The position numbers and the translations under genes were made by a program. Under the pieces are notes generated by a model. It worked only from the letters and a program-made list of their open reading frames with translations, was not told the DNA's origin and ran no database searches. A stretch of DNA of 64,000 nucleotides from Tanypteryx hageni (Eukaryota; Arthropoda; Insecta; Odonata; Petaluridae), in the NCBI GenBank assembly GCA_028673005.1, contig CM054116.1, forward strand, positions 135,647,681 to 135,711,680. The letters run 5' to 3'. Numbering within the stretch: position 1 is the first letter of the stretch; every line of letters starts with the position of its first letter. Shown here one piece after another: positions 54,161-64,000 of this stretch.

Positions 54161-54231
54161 GATATGACCGGGAATCGAACCCGGGTCTTACCACTTGCCG
54201 GGCGGATATTCTACCGCTGAACTATCTTAGC
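54161..54231 (-). tRNA. tRNA-like core (anticodon position GGC), SINE-embedded
   Basis: On the minus strand the D stem is GTTC/GAAT, anticodon stem TCCGC/GTGGT with loop CCGGCAA, T arm CCGGG-TTCGATT-CCCGG, acceptor partly unpaired. It matches the core at 51,008-51,078 closely, including C at position 33. It is the best-preserved polymerase III promoter of the three. Confidence 0.5.
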
Positions 54232-54619
54232 AGATCAATTTTATCGTTTCTGAATGCAGATGTCATAGCATACTTTTTCTCGTTTCAAAATTATTCCCAA
54301 CTTCACAGCTTATGCCTGTCTGCATAAGATCTTCGGATCGCTTTATTCCATCAGATACGATAATGTTGAATTTTTTGACCGGGGACGAAATGGAAGTAAT
54401 CCACATTTACAAGTAATATGCCAATTGTTTATGACAACCGAATGAGATTTAAAAAAATAATGATATGCAAAAAAGTTAACAAAGCGTAAGGGAGGGAGAA
54501 TGGGAGGAGGATGTAATGTTTGAAATGGAGAAGTGTGTAGCGGGAGGACGAGTAAGAAGTTATAATGAAGCATAGGTAATATTGATATCAATCAACTAGA
54601 AATCAAATATAGGAAATAT

Positions 54620-54790
54620 TGATATTTATCAACTAGGAATTTAACAACAATTAAGAGAACGAAGAGAAAAAGGAAAAGAAGATGGCGAGGGGGTCAGAGG
54701 GGGGAGGCAGTTTGGGGGAGAAAGAAAGTATGATCAAAAATAGGCATTATTGATATTTGTCAACTAGGAATTTAACAACAATTAAGAGTC
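54620..54790. repeat. Direct repeat in fold-back loop
   Basis: The block TATTGATATTTATCAACTAG plus GAATTTAACAACAATTAAGAG at about 54,617-54,657 returns at about 54,745-54,788, so the loop side of the fold-back was partly duplicated in tandem (about 128-bp offset). Confidence 0.75.
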
Positions 54791-55429
54791 TGCAGGAAAT
54801 GAAAGAAATAAAAGTGGTGTAGGGGATAGAGAGGAAAGGAAGGGGAATGTAATGAAGGATGTTATTTTAGTAGACTCATTTGTAAATAGACAACATTAGT
54901 AAATCTATATTTTGCTTTCCATGACCCTTATTTGAAAAAATGTTAGAGGAATAGGCATTATAAATTCTATCTAGATCTTTAGTCTCTTTATTGTTGTTAA
55001 ATTTCTATTTGATAGATATCAATATTGCCTATATTTGATTCCTAGTTGATTGATATCAATATTACCTATGTTTTATTATAATTTCTTACACGTCCCCCTC
55101 CGCTTCCTCCTCCCTCTACACACTACTCCATTTCTTTATTACACCCTCCTCCCGTTCCCCCTTCCCTTACTCTTTGTTAACTTTTTCTGCATATCATTAT
55201 TTAAAATTTCTCTTTCGGTTGTCATAAACAATTGGCATATTACTTGTAAATGTGGATTACTTACATTTCGTCCCCGTTCAAAAAATGAAACATTAACGTA
55301 TATATTAAAGCCACTATAGTTGGATTATTTGCCCTTATATTCTTCTGTCTGCGTAGAGTCCGCACACATATTTTTAATACAGCCATTGTTAACAACATGA
55401 TCCATGCAAGGCGATAAATTTCCCATGGC

Positions 55430-55615
55430 GACGAATTTTCCCTGGCGGTGAATTTCTGGCGGTGAATTTTCCGTGGCGATGAATTGCTGGCGGCAAATTT
55501 TCGTGGCAATGAATTGCTTTGAGTGAATTTTCCGCGGCGCTGAATTGCTGGCGATGAATTGATGGCGATGAATTGCTGGCGATGAATTGATGGCGATGAA
55601 TTGTTGGCGGTGAAC
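55430..55615. repeat. 14-15-bp minisatellite (GGCGATGAATTG)
   Basis: Units of the type TGGCGATGAATTGCT or TGGCGATGAATTGA recur about a dozen times, with older units ending in GAATTTTCC. The left arm of the same fold-back (53,656-53,710) has only two or three such units in inverse orientation, so expansion happened in the right arm. Minus-strand frames of 89-133 codons (His/Arg/Ser/Pro-rich) are by-products. Confidence 0.88.
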
Positions 55616-55620
55616 TTTCC

Positions 55621-57837
55621 GGATACCCTTTTTGGACTTTCTCCACAGCATTTCCCATGCATTCTTATGGAAATAGTATTTTGTTGATCCCATGGGGTAT
55701 AAGAGACCCCACGGCCTGCAAACCTAGATCAAGTTCTTCCTTTGGTCCATAGGATGGCCCATGAAACTTATAAATGGCTTCAATGGTGTAAAAACGTATA
55801 AAGAACATACACACACACACTTTAAAATATTTATAAGATAGGAGGGAAGTAATATCACGCGTGGCAGAGAAACGCTGTACGCGAACTGCAGTTAGGTATA
55901 TATGTAAACAAATGTGTTCATTGGTTGAGAGTTCTCTCGATTGCTGATTGGCTGGAGAATTCGGCGCTACTTTTGAAATTTATAGTTTTACTATTTTTAC
56001 TTTAATTTTGTTTGATATAAAATTAATAAATATTTTATCAAGAGCTTCGCATAATACCGAATCTGCTTATATCAAGGTCGCGCATATCGGGCTATTGCTG
56101 TATTTTGTTAATTCAATCGACGATACATCTGGAGGCCGCAATTGAACGACGCACGAAAAAATTTGTTTGCTCTAAAAAGGTGTCATTTTGACGGACAAAT
56201 CAAAGTATTCTTATTATTCAAATTACATCATTCCCTGAGTGGGATAATTATTTCATCGTAGAATTCTCGGTCATATATTGTGTTTATGATTTAAATTATG
56301 CTCAATTTTCTCGCTGAATTTTATAATCTCCCATCTTAATTAACCACGCTTTGAAATAGGACAGGTTTTTGATTCTTTTATAAAATTTCTGCTTAAATTA
56401 TAGAAGCATTTTTATTTTAGATTTCCATCTTTATCTATTTTGGCAATTCGGAGTGAAAATGAAATAAAGTCTCCAAATCCATTTTACTTCAGTGACCCTA
56501 TTAACAAAAAATATAATTATTTCATTCAACTCGAGATAGGAAAATAAGGTCTCGTCTTTAATGGTAAGGTAGTCAGCAGCAGGATGTTCCATGTGCCGTT
56601 GTAGTGCCGTGTTGCGGAAGTTATCCGGAGGTTAGTCGATGCGGGAGTTGCGCGAACTAGTGGCTGCTTTTAAGCTGTGGCCGTACTCTGTGAGTGATCA
56701 GACGAAATACGATTAATGAATAATGTTGTTCATGAAACATTATGTACTTCTTTTCGTTAAAAAAATAATTCTTCTCGTGCATGCCACTAACGCAATGTAG
56801 CCGTTATTTCTTTCTTGTATCTTGAAACTTTATTAGAACTATCTCAGATATCACGGGGCTATGCACCAAATGTGGAATGGGAATAGCATTTAAAAAATAA
56901 TAGGAAAGTTTATTATTGGCAAGTTTGTAGGTATAACATTAAATCATCGAATCATTTCTTGATTCATTTGCCAAAACATTCAGCGTGCCCTCTACGGCAT
57001 AAATGATTGACGCATGCTAGGATAAATATTTGCATAGGAAAACTTACGAGTATGTTTTATATATTTATACGGAAAAGAATTGATTAATACAAATATACAA
57101 AAAAGAGCATTTGTCGCAGCACCAATCGCTCATGTGAAAATCAAGCGAAAATGCGATTGTAAAGGGAATGTAAACCAGCTGCAATCTTCATATGTCGCAA
57201 TACATTGCAATATGTGCCTCTAATCCATCATGGTAGGTACTATGCATAAATAGACTAAAGTAAGAAATATTATCACTTCTTATTCCCGATTAATTTTACC
57301 AATTCATGCCATATTTAACCATATTTCATGTGTTACTTTATTTGGCGAGGAGATGGTTGCATATATCGTGTTTCACAATCATTGTAAGCATTTAATAAAT
57401 GCTAATTATAGTTTTATTTTTTCTTGATAAAAGTAATTAATCAAATAGAACTTAGCGCATTTCTTGGATTATTACTATTGTTAAGTATAATCACCATGGT
57501 AAGACTATATTTCGTTCATGGAATACAAAAGACTTCAAATAAACCTGCCAATAAAAAAACCAATCCTTGAATGAGAAATCTAATAATGCATTTATGAAGA
57601 TCAAGTAACAATGAAATGTAGTCTAAAGCTTCTGCTTATTTAGTTTCAAGAGTATAATAATCTGGCGATATATTGGAAAGCTGTAGCGTTTACGGTTACC
57701 ATATAATAAACTAAGCACTTATCTTTAAAAAAAATCAAAATTCAGATCATAACATTAACTGGGATCGTTGAGCTTTGAATCCATCTTCTATATAGAATGT
57801 TATTAGCATGTGTTGCTTTCTTTCAGCCACTCTTACT
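55621..57837. other. No gene seen; one CpG-richer patch
   Basis: The interval is AT-rich overall. 56,575-56,700 is less AT-rich with several CpG (GTGCCGTGTTGCGG, GATGCGGGAGTTGCGCG) but has no long frame or known motif. A short (CA)n lies near 55,810. Confidence 0.45.
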
Positions 57838-57845
57838 CATTGATC

Positions 57846-58119
57846 GAGCAGCTTTCATATTTTATTCATCTGCGACCCCCTCTTAAAGCATGCGACCTTT
57901 TCGCGATTACCTTAACCCTATTCATCTACCAATAAATATAAAAGGTCATATTAATTTTGAAATATTACAAATATTTTTGTAGTTACGAAAATTAATTTTA
58001 ATTTCCTATATATTTTGTCCATATTAAACATTGCTAAAATGAAGAAAAACCATCCGTCTTTGCAAACACGCTGGATATCATTCGTGACCCTCCAGGAGGT
58101 CGCAGTTTGGGAACCACTG
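57846..58119. mobile_element. hAT-type MITE with 8-bp duplication
   Basis: The right end reads CGCAGTTTGGGAACCACTG, the inverse of the CAGTGGTTCCCAAACT terminus of many hAT elements. CATTGATC lies immediately to the right (58,120-58,127) and again at 57,838-57,845, a perfect 8-bp target duplication. GCGACCCCCTC near the left and GTGACCCTCCAGGAGGTCGC near the right are subterminal. The left terminus (GAGCAGCTTTCA) is mutated. The 274-bp element is non-coding. Confidence 0.82.
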
Positions 58120-58127
58120 CATTGATC

Positions 58128-60090
58128 TATAAATGGTGGTCAGGTTGTCACAAGTGATGCGTCCAAAGCAGCTACAATTTACGGATGAGCGATACAATAA
58201 TATTGGCCATCTTCGATTCATTCAATGTAACGAAGCACATAGAGTGTCTTTCTTTGTTTGGGGGTGTTCAGTTGAGAAGGAAGAGCGGGGTTTCGAACTG
58301 AAAAATGTTGCTGTCGACGTTTCTTTTTTGCGCTGAGAAAAGAAGTAATTTGTGATTAAATAAAGGACGCATTCAATTGCTAAAAATTTTATTTAAAACC
58401 ATCTTGCGATGAAATCTAAACTTCGAAACAATGCGGAATTTATCCATTCAATATCACTTTTGCATAAATTAACATAGCTTCGACGGCGTCATAAATTTTG
58501 AAGTATTAATTCATATGATGTAATGTATATTGCCAAGTAAAATTAACGATACTTACCTATTCTGTGATAAGGTAATCATTTATCTTTAGAGTGTCCTATT
58601 TACAATGACAAGAAATACCATCTTACGGATTTAATATAACTCCCATGCGTAGCTTAAATAGAGGTGTTTGACTTGCACATTTAAAAAATTTTTAATTTTA
58701 AAGATAAACCCGGTAGAATATTTCGAGAAGGACTCGTTAATTTAAAGTAAACTGAACATTCATAAAAAGATATTATGCTTGTAATCTACTAATAAATTGT
58801 AATGAATCATAAATGACGAGTTTATCTTTTAAATGTGTAACTTTTGTATTTTTGACTGAAAATTCTCATACACGTCTTCTTAGCTTGGCAGAATTATTAA
58901 ATCGCTAAAAAGAGTGATAAAGGGTTTGAATTTTGCTTGGGTAGAGATAATTTTCTTTTATAATAAATCCTGAAAATCTTACCTTTGACAGCATTACCAC
59001 CGGAACTTTTATGTGTTCGTGACGTAAACCATTTTCACTCGCCAGCTAACCAAAACTCAATACAATTAGATACAGTAAAAATATTGACTTTTTGTTAATA
59101 TTTGCTGATGTAAAATAGATTGGCGCTTAAGGTATCACACGGTGAAAATACTGTCGTACACATTATGTTAAGCTTTTTATCTTTCTTGTCTTCGAAGGAA
59201 ATGAATGAGTTTTTAGATAATATTTAATGAGATTTGAGATAAATCTCATTTCATTATTATTCATTTCTTTTATAATAATAATTTCAGTAATTATAAGGTT
59301 GTGTTTACCTTTGGTCTATACAAAAATGTTTTAAACATTTTAAAAATCATATTAGTTCTTTTTATCTAACCAATTTACTTGTAAACTCCTTATTTATATT
59401 TTATAATAGAGAATATTATAAAATTATTGCTAATTACCTTATTATATCAGTTAAATTCTAATAAACTTCTCCATCTTTCCTCTTAGAATTATATGAATTA
59501 AAGAACTTTAGAGAATTTGATTGGCAGAAACTTAAGATTTTTTTGTCAACAAATGTAATTTTATGAAAATTATGAACTAAATACGATCGCAATATAATTT
59601 AAATCTATATAATCTGTTGCATTCCAAAATTGATTGATTGATTGAATACATTATTTGTTACACTTTCATTAACATTGAATGTTAAAATTTGCTTTAATCT
59701 CAGATAAGTGAATTATATAAATTCAAATTCATTTATTGTCGTGCAATAATAGACAAATGTAAAAGGAAATAAGTAAAACTTTCAACTCAATGAGAAAAGG
59801 TGGAAATACGAAAGGAGGTAGTCATCATGAATAGTAAATATTTCTGTAAAATCACGATGATTCTTTATTAAAAGAAGAAGAATACTATTTGAGAGATTAA
59901 TTTTTCGATGATAACATAATGTACTCCTCAACAACAATCACAAAATGTTATTTTTATTTAAAATTTTGGAAAAATAGAGGCAAGCAAACTAAGTCCAAGG
60001 AATAAGATGGCTGTTTAGGCTAATGATGTGATAAAAACATTGAAAAATATGGGAATATGGTATGTTTTGTTGCAAATGATGCGAAGAGAA
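58128..60090. other. AT-rich interval without gene
   Basis: Low-complexity AT-rich DNA. One small perfect-type hairpin is present at 59,229-59,253 (AATGAGATTTGAGATAAATCTCATT). The 67-codon frame at 58,133-58,336 has no recognised motif. Confidence 0.5.
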
Positions 60091-60099
60091 AAAATTGAG

Positions 60100-60340
60100 A
60101 TAGAGACAAAGGGAGGGGGAAAGAGAGAGGAAAAAAGAGGGAAGGTGAAGAGAGAGAGAGGTGATGTGGTGAGATTAAGTCATCGAGTGATGAGATGACG
60201 CTCATGGCAGATACGCACCCGTGAGAGGGGAGGAGAGAGAGAGGGAGAGAGGGGGGGGAGCATTGAAGGAAGTAGTGCGTGCGAGGAAGAACGATTGATG
60301 CGTATGGAGAAAGAGAGAGAGAAAAGCAAAGAAGAGGCTT
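60100..60340. repeat. GA-rich low-complexity tract
   Basis: Interrupted GA and GGGA runs (for example 60,224-60,260), giving rise to a spurious Ser/Leu/Pro minus-strand frame at 60,020-60,205. Confidence 0.85.
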
Positions 60341-61950
60341 TTGTAGGAGATGTCATACGGTCCGGTTTGCATTAGTGGGATGAGTAAGGTGAGAATGAGC
60401 TCATGGTATTTTGAGAGAGGGTGAAGATGGACGAGGCAGTGTCATGGATTGGAGTTGAAATGAGACAGGGTGTGGAATTTTTAAGCGAAATTAATTAGTA
60501 CACAGATATAGCACAAAAATGTATCCATGATTTTTAAGTAAGGACCAAATATTTACATAAAAATTAGCGAAGTTGAATATATGCTAAAAGGTTTGTTTAA
60601 TTTACTTGGTTCTAAGGTGGAATAAAAGTTATGGAGAAAGACGAAAAAATAAATGTTCTTTGATATTTCCACATAAATATCTACAAAGACCGAAAAATAA
60701 ATGGAAGCCATGGTACTAGACCCGAGAGGAAAATAAAATAACTCATAGGCTACTAATGTTACTAAACGAAAATTGTATTGGAATATAAGTATTGGATGCA
60801 AAGATAAATACATCGACGATCTTTAATCACAAATAAAAGATCGAATTCCAACAACCTTATTTCATTTATTATAATTATAAATTTAGGATCCTTTGTTCAT
60901 ATTAATGTCATTGGATTTATTAAGTAAGTTAAATCAGTTTCTTTTACTGTTATTTTTATAGTTCTGCATCTAAAATATTGTCAAAATTCCCTTGAATTCA
61001 TTTTTATCATTTATAAGTACTATTTCTTTACTTTTAATTGTTTATCTGTATTAAAATAAAATATTTAAGTATTATAAGACATCATTTACATATTTTCCTT
61101 GTATCAAATGTCTTTTATCATAACTAATTAAATTGTAAATCAAAAGTCGTCGGAGAATATCTGAATTCAAATTATAAATTTAGTTTTTGATCAGAGTTTT
61201 GCAGATTAAAAACATGTAACTTTTTAACATATTTAAGTTGGTATTTTTTACCTTATATAAACACTTTCAAGAACATTTAATTAATTAAATTTCTGAATGA
61301 GATTGACTTTTTTGGGATACTGGTGAACGTCTTGGGAATAAACTTCTTAATAATACGGATATTTCCAGAAAAAATTGATATGCTGTTGTAGCTTTCGCTG
61401 ATTCTCTAATTCATTCGCTGTGAAGAATTAATTGAAGACGCTTACAACAAAGGTATCTTGAAAGATTAATATCAACAGTTTTATGGTAAATGTTTGGTAA
61501 TTTAATTTTTTCATTGATTTTGTTTAGTTTACTTTGAAATGAACGTTTTATTTAAACATACAGTCAATAATTAAAATATCCAATGATAAAAACAATTTTG
61601 AATAACTTTCATATCTCAGTGATGCGTTGTTTTTTAGAATATCGTTTTTTTAACGTGACCTTTCGATCGATTGTAGATCAGTGAAATATGGAAAACAGGC
61701 TGATTGATTGTTCACAGTCGTCTCAGTTATTTATAAATTTTTATTCATTAAACAGGGTTTATATAAAAACGAAAAAATGTCCTTAGACATAATAATATTC
61801 ACAATCATATTAACAGTAGTCAACTGCCTTTCGGCGGTTTATAAAATCTAAGGTGTTTAACGAATCACCAGTTTAAAACACAGTCCTCATTTACTCCTTT
61901 TTTAACATTTCATTATTTAAAACCATAACTGCCGCTCAATAATTAGCCTC
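60341..61950. other. AT-rich interval without gene
   Basis: No recognisable coding, RNA or mobile element feature. The minus-strand 86-codon frame at 60,553-60,813 has no motif. Confidence 0.5.
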
Positions 61951-62036
61951 CTCTCAAAACAACAAATCTCTCTCAAAGCATTCCGCAATCCAACGCTTGT
62001 GTTCAACTAACAGGCGACAATAGCCGCAAACAAGTT

Positions 62037-62340
62037 TCAGAGAGAGAGAGAGAGATGGAGGAAGAGAGGGAGGAAGAGGGAGAAAATTCAAACAACTGCT
62101 AATGTTCAAGAGATTCACACTGGAGGAAAGGATGCATAAAAACAACAAGCAATCCAAATCGAACGGTAAAAAATGACTCGAAACATGATACCTATCAGTC
62201 AAGAGAGAGAGAGAGAGAGAGAGAGTTGTATTTGATAACACGAGATGAGACTCTAGCGGAATTAGGAAATGGATGCTGAGGAAGGAGAGAGGTGGAGGAG
62301 AATTCTTGAGGCGGGGAGGAAATGAGAAGGGGGAGAGGCG
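62037..62340. repeat. GA microsatellites
   Basis: (GA)n at 62,037-62,055 and 62,203-62,225 with GA-rich surroundings up to 62,340. The 139-codon minus-strand frame (61,954-62,373) crosses both and is Ser/Leu/Pro-rich by composition, so it is not called as a gene. Confidence 0.9.
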
Positions 62341-62555
62341 GGAGTGGCGAGTTCGTTCAGGAGAGAGGTCCACGCGCGCTGTTCGAAAATTGTTGTGTGT
62401 ATCGCCTCAGGGCGTCGGACGACGTTTCCCGTGATAGGTATGGATAGGAAGGAGGGCAGAGTATTTTTTCTATTTTACTAAACTCGAATGACTCGTAACC
62501 CGGGAGGACACGTTATGCGATGACCGTTTCAATAGTCAGTCGCTGGGATGATTAC

Positions 62556-62578
62556 TGTGTGTGTGTGTGTGTGTGTGT
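62556..62578. repeat. (GT)n microsatellite
   Basis: About eleven GT repeats. Confidence 0.93.
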
Positions 62579-64000
62579 AGTGATATAACTGAGAAAGAGT
62601 TTGAGCAGAAATTGCGTATGCACGAATATATTAGCAGCTGGAGTGAGTGTTTTTGGAAGACAAGTTAGTTCTTTCCCGTTGTCACCAAAGGGAATCTCTC
62701 TTCGAAAACATGAAAATAAAGACCGCTGCCCAATATCGAATCCTTAATGACATATATACCGGTAATGATACAAGAAGGAAAGAGAGGGAGAGAGAGAGAG
62801 GGCTAAGCTTAACTATGTACGTCTTTTTTCATTCGAGACGAATGAGATAGCCAGCAAGGAGGCTCTTCGGTCGAAATAAAATAAAAAATACTGAGGGACG
62901 CGTAGCACGGCAATAAAGACGAACACTTTCCAAACCCTTTTGGCGCAGGCATCCGTTGTTTACCTTTGTGAAGCGATCTATCTTTAAGGAGCAGTATGCG
63001 AAAAGAAGCTCATAAAATTGGTAACATCAGAGATCGGCAAAATTATCTACATGGCGAGCAACACTCGTAGTGTAATTTATAAGTTTCGAGCGCTTCGGCG
63101 GGATGTGTGTTTACGTCGGAAGTTACTAAGTGGTACTGTGATATCACATCAGCGAAAATCAAGTGAAAATAATGTAATTCTTTACCAGAAGTGCTCTTGT
63201 GACGATAATTTCAATTAAGAAATATGAAAATATTTGCGTTAAATTTAACGAATATCTCTATTACAATATCTCAGATGGCTTTCACACAGGTTATTCAAGA
63301 CAAGACGAGAAAATACAAGATTAAATAAGGCAAAACAAGAAACCTCTTTCCGACCGATAACTCATTTGAAGAAGTTAGACGACGAGGAATCAGGTCTTTG
63401 CGAATCCTCAACAGTGATATGCAATGGATTTCATGAATCTAAATTCGGACAGAAGTTCATTAAAGAAACACTAAATCTTCCCGAGTCCTGTCCCATTATC
63501 TATTCGCAACATTCCGTGCGAGACCAAATACTTTTCATTCTTTTTAATATACACTAAAATAATGAAGGAAACTAATTACATGGACTCGTAATATTCCTTT
63601 GATTCGAGGTTTCCTGCCGCAAATTCTCCATTAAATTTTTATTACGGCACTCCATCTTCGGATTATAAAACGATCAGCACAAATTTATCATAAAAATTCG
63701 ACAGTTTGGCATAAAAATCAATCAACGACGCAACCAACACGCAGGTATGACTAAGACTGACTAACAAAAATGCCGTAATACTGTAATCATAAAGACAAAA
63801 TCACGTGTTTTTGTTTTGTTTGATTGGCGCGAAACCCATGACTCTCGACTATGGGTTCTATTCTATAAGATGCTGTGCCATCATATCTAAGCGCGTATTG
63901 TTTTGCCTTGACTAAGCGGCGCGAAAGCTGTGGGCCGCATAAAACGTTCATTCGAGCCGCATTCACTCGCGAGCATTAGGTTGTCGATCCCCGAGTAACG
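62579..64000. other. Less AT-rich end region; no gene assigned
   Basis: Base composition rises in G+C and CpG towards the end (for example AAGCGGCGCGAAAGCTG near 63,914). Small plus-strand frames (62,647-62,850; 63,018-63,218; 63,366-63,557) are open but have no recognised domain; the last, starting MKKLDDEESGLCESS, has more protein-like composition than most. A promoter or 5' exon of a gene beyond the window is possible. Confidence 0.35.

Larger units (their letters stand above)
53832..54354 (-). mobile_element. Dimeric tRNA-Gly-derived SINE with target duplication
   Basis: The 523-bp insert is flanked by ATACGATAAT at 53,822-53,831 and 54,355-54,364, a perfect 10-bp duplication, and interrupts the left arm of the fold-back element. 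It has two tRNA-like cores in the same orientation (53,855-53,924 and 54,161-54,231). Around the second core lies an inverse repeat of about 80 bp (54,087-54,155 and 54,275-54,350, with GACAGGCATAAGCTGT and its inverse). The non-tRNA module with TTGATACTAGCTTGGCTAG matches copy 1 at 50,906. Target duplication of this length with no TIR-type tip suggests retroposition. Confidence 0.75.
53642..55620. mobile_element. 2-kb fold-back element with nested SINE insertion
   Basis: Two pairs of inverse segments define one long palindrome. The outer arms are 53,642-53,831 and about 55,300-55,440 (shared CCAACTATAG, AACAACATGATCCAT, GGCGATAAATTTCCCATGG read inversely). The inner arms are 54,361-54,655 and 54,993-55,287 (shared CGGGGACG, AATCCACATTTACAAGTAAT and ATTGATATCAATCAACTAG). 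The left arm is split by the 523-bp SINE at 53,832-54,354. Removing it gives arms of about 480 bp and a loop of about 340 bp. No transposase is present. The outer ends are uncertain because the right arm has an expanded minisatellite. Confidence 0.78.

Noticed and set aside
55261..55693. His/Arg-rich minus-strand frames of 89-133 codons
   Set aside because: They are translations of the GGCGATGAATTG minisatellite and the fold-back arm in three frames simultaneously.
59229..59253. Small hairpin as a transcription terminator
   Set aside because: This is eukaryotic AT-rich DNA with no gene next to it; the hairpin is probably chance.
61954..62373. 139-codon minus-strand frame
   Set aside because: Its composition is Ser/Leu/Pro from GA-rich DNA, it crosses two microsatellites, and no motif is visible.
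63366..63557. 63-codon plus-strand frame starting MKKLDDEESG
   Set aside because: Composition is protein-like but it is short, has no known domain, no splice context I can defend and no homologue that I recognise.

Overview
This window looks like eukaryotic, repeat-dominated, non-coding DNA, most likely from an arthropod (perhaps an insect with a large genome). The evidence is the mix of decayed mobile elements: a Jockey-clade retrotransposon with three CCHC knuckles, Penelope-like elements with GIY-YIG endonuclease and hammerhead-ribozyme-like ends, RTE-like and CR1-like pieces, piggyBac, hAT MITEs, tRNA-derived SINEs and Helitron-like ends. No intact cellular protein-coding gene could be supported. 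The species cannot be named from the sequence alone.

Layout. 1-24,460 is one uninterrupted array of a 22-bp G-rich minisatellite (about 1,100 units) with nested higher-order duplications of about 8.2-8.6 kb, 2.46 kb, 1.19 kb and 220 bp. 24,460-25,840 is a purine-rich edge and a GC-rich patch. 25,845-31,520 holds a tRNA-SINE, an RTE-like endonuclease remnant, a Helitron-like element and a decayed Jockey element on the minus strand. 33,424-33,846 is a truncated Penelope-like copy. 34,680-39,243 is a nest: an old CR1-like element on the minus strand, apparently broken by a piggyBac element and by a 1.3-kb fold-back element. 39,320-39,860 is a GGA-rich microsatellite. 41,268-41,533 is a hAT MITE with an 8-bp target duplication.

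43,445-46,332 is the best-preserved mobile element: a Penelope-like retroelement with a perfect 13-bp target duplication, perfect 72-bp inverted repeats, RT and GIY-YIG domains interrupted by several frameshifts, and a hammerhead-like motif with a palindromic stem III. 47,419-47,734 is a near-perfect palindrome of a second Penelope-like family with a hammerhead-like core exactly at its centre. 47,784-50,905 holds Helitron-like copies in opposing orientations. 50,906-55,620 holds a tRNA-Gly-derived SINE family, one copy with two tRNA-like cores and a 10-bp target duplication, inserted in the arm of a 2-kb fold-back structure. 55,620-64,000 is mostly AT-rich, with one more hAT MITE and GA/GT microsatellites; the last 1.5 kb is less AT-rich but shows no recognisable gene.

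No genes here work together as an operon or pathway. What unites the window is element-in-element nesting and a recurrent theme of structured ends (inverted repeats, ribozyme-like folds, tRNA-like promoters). All identifications are by eye, without database searches.
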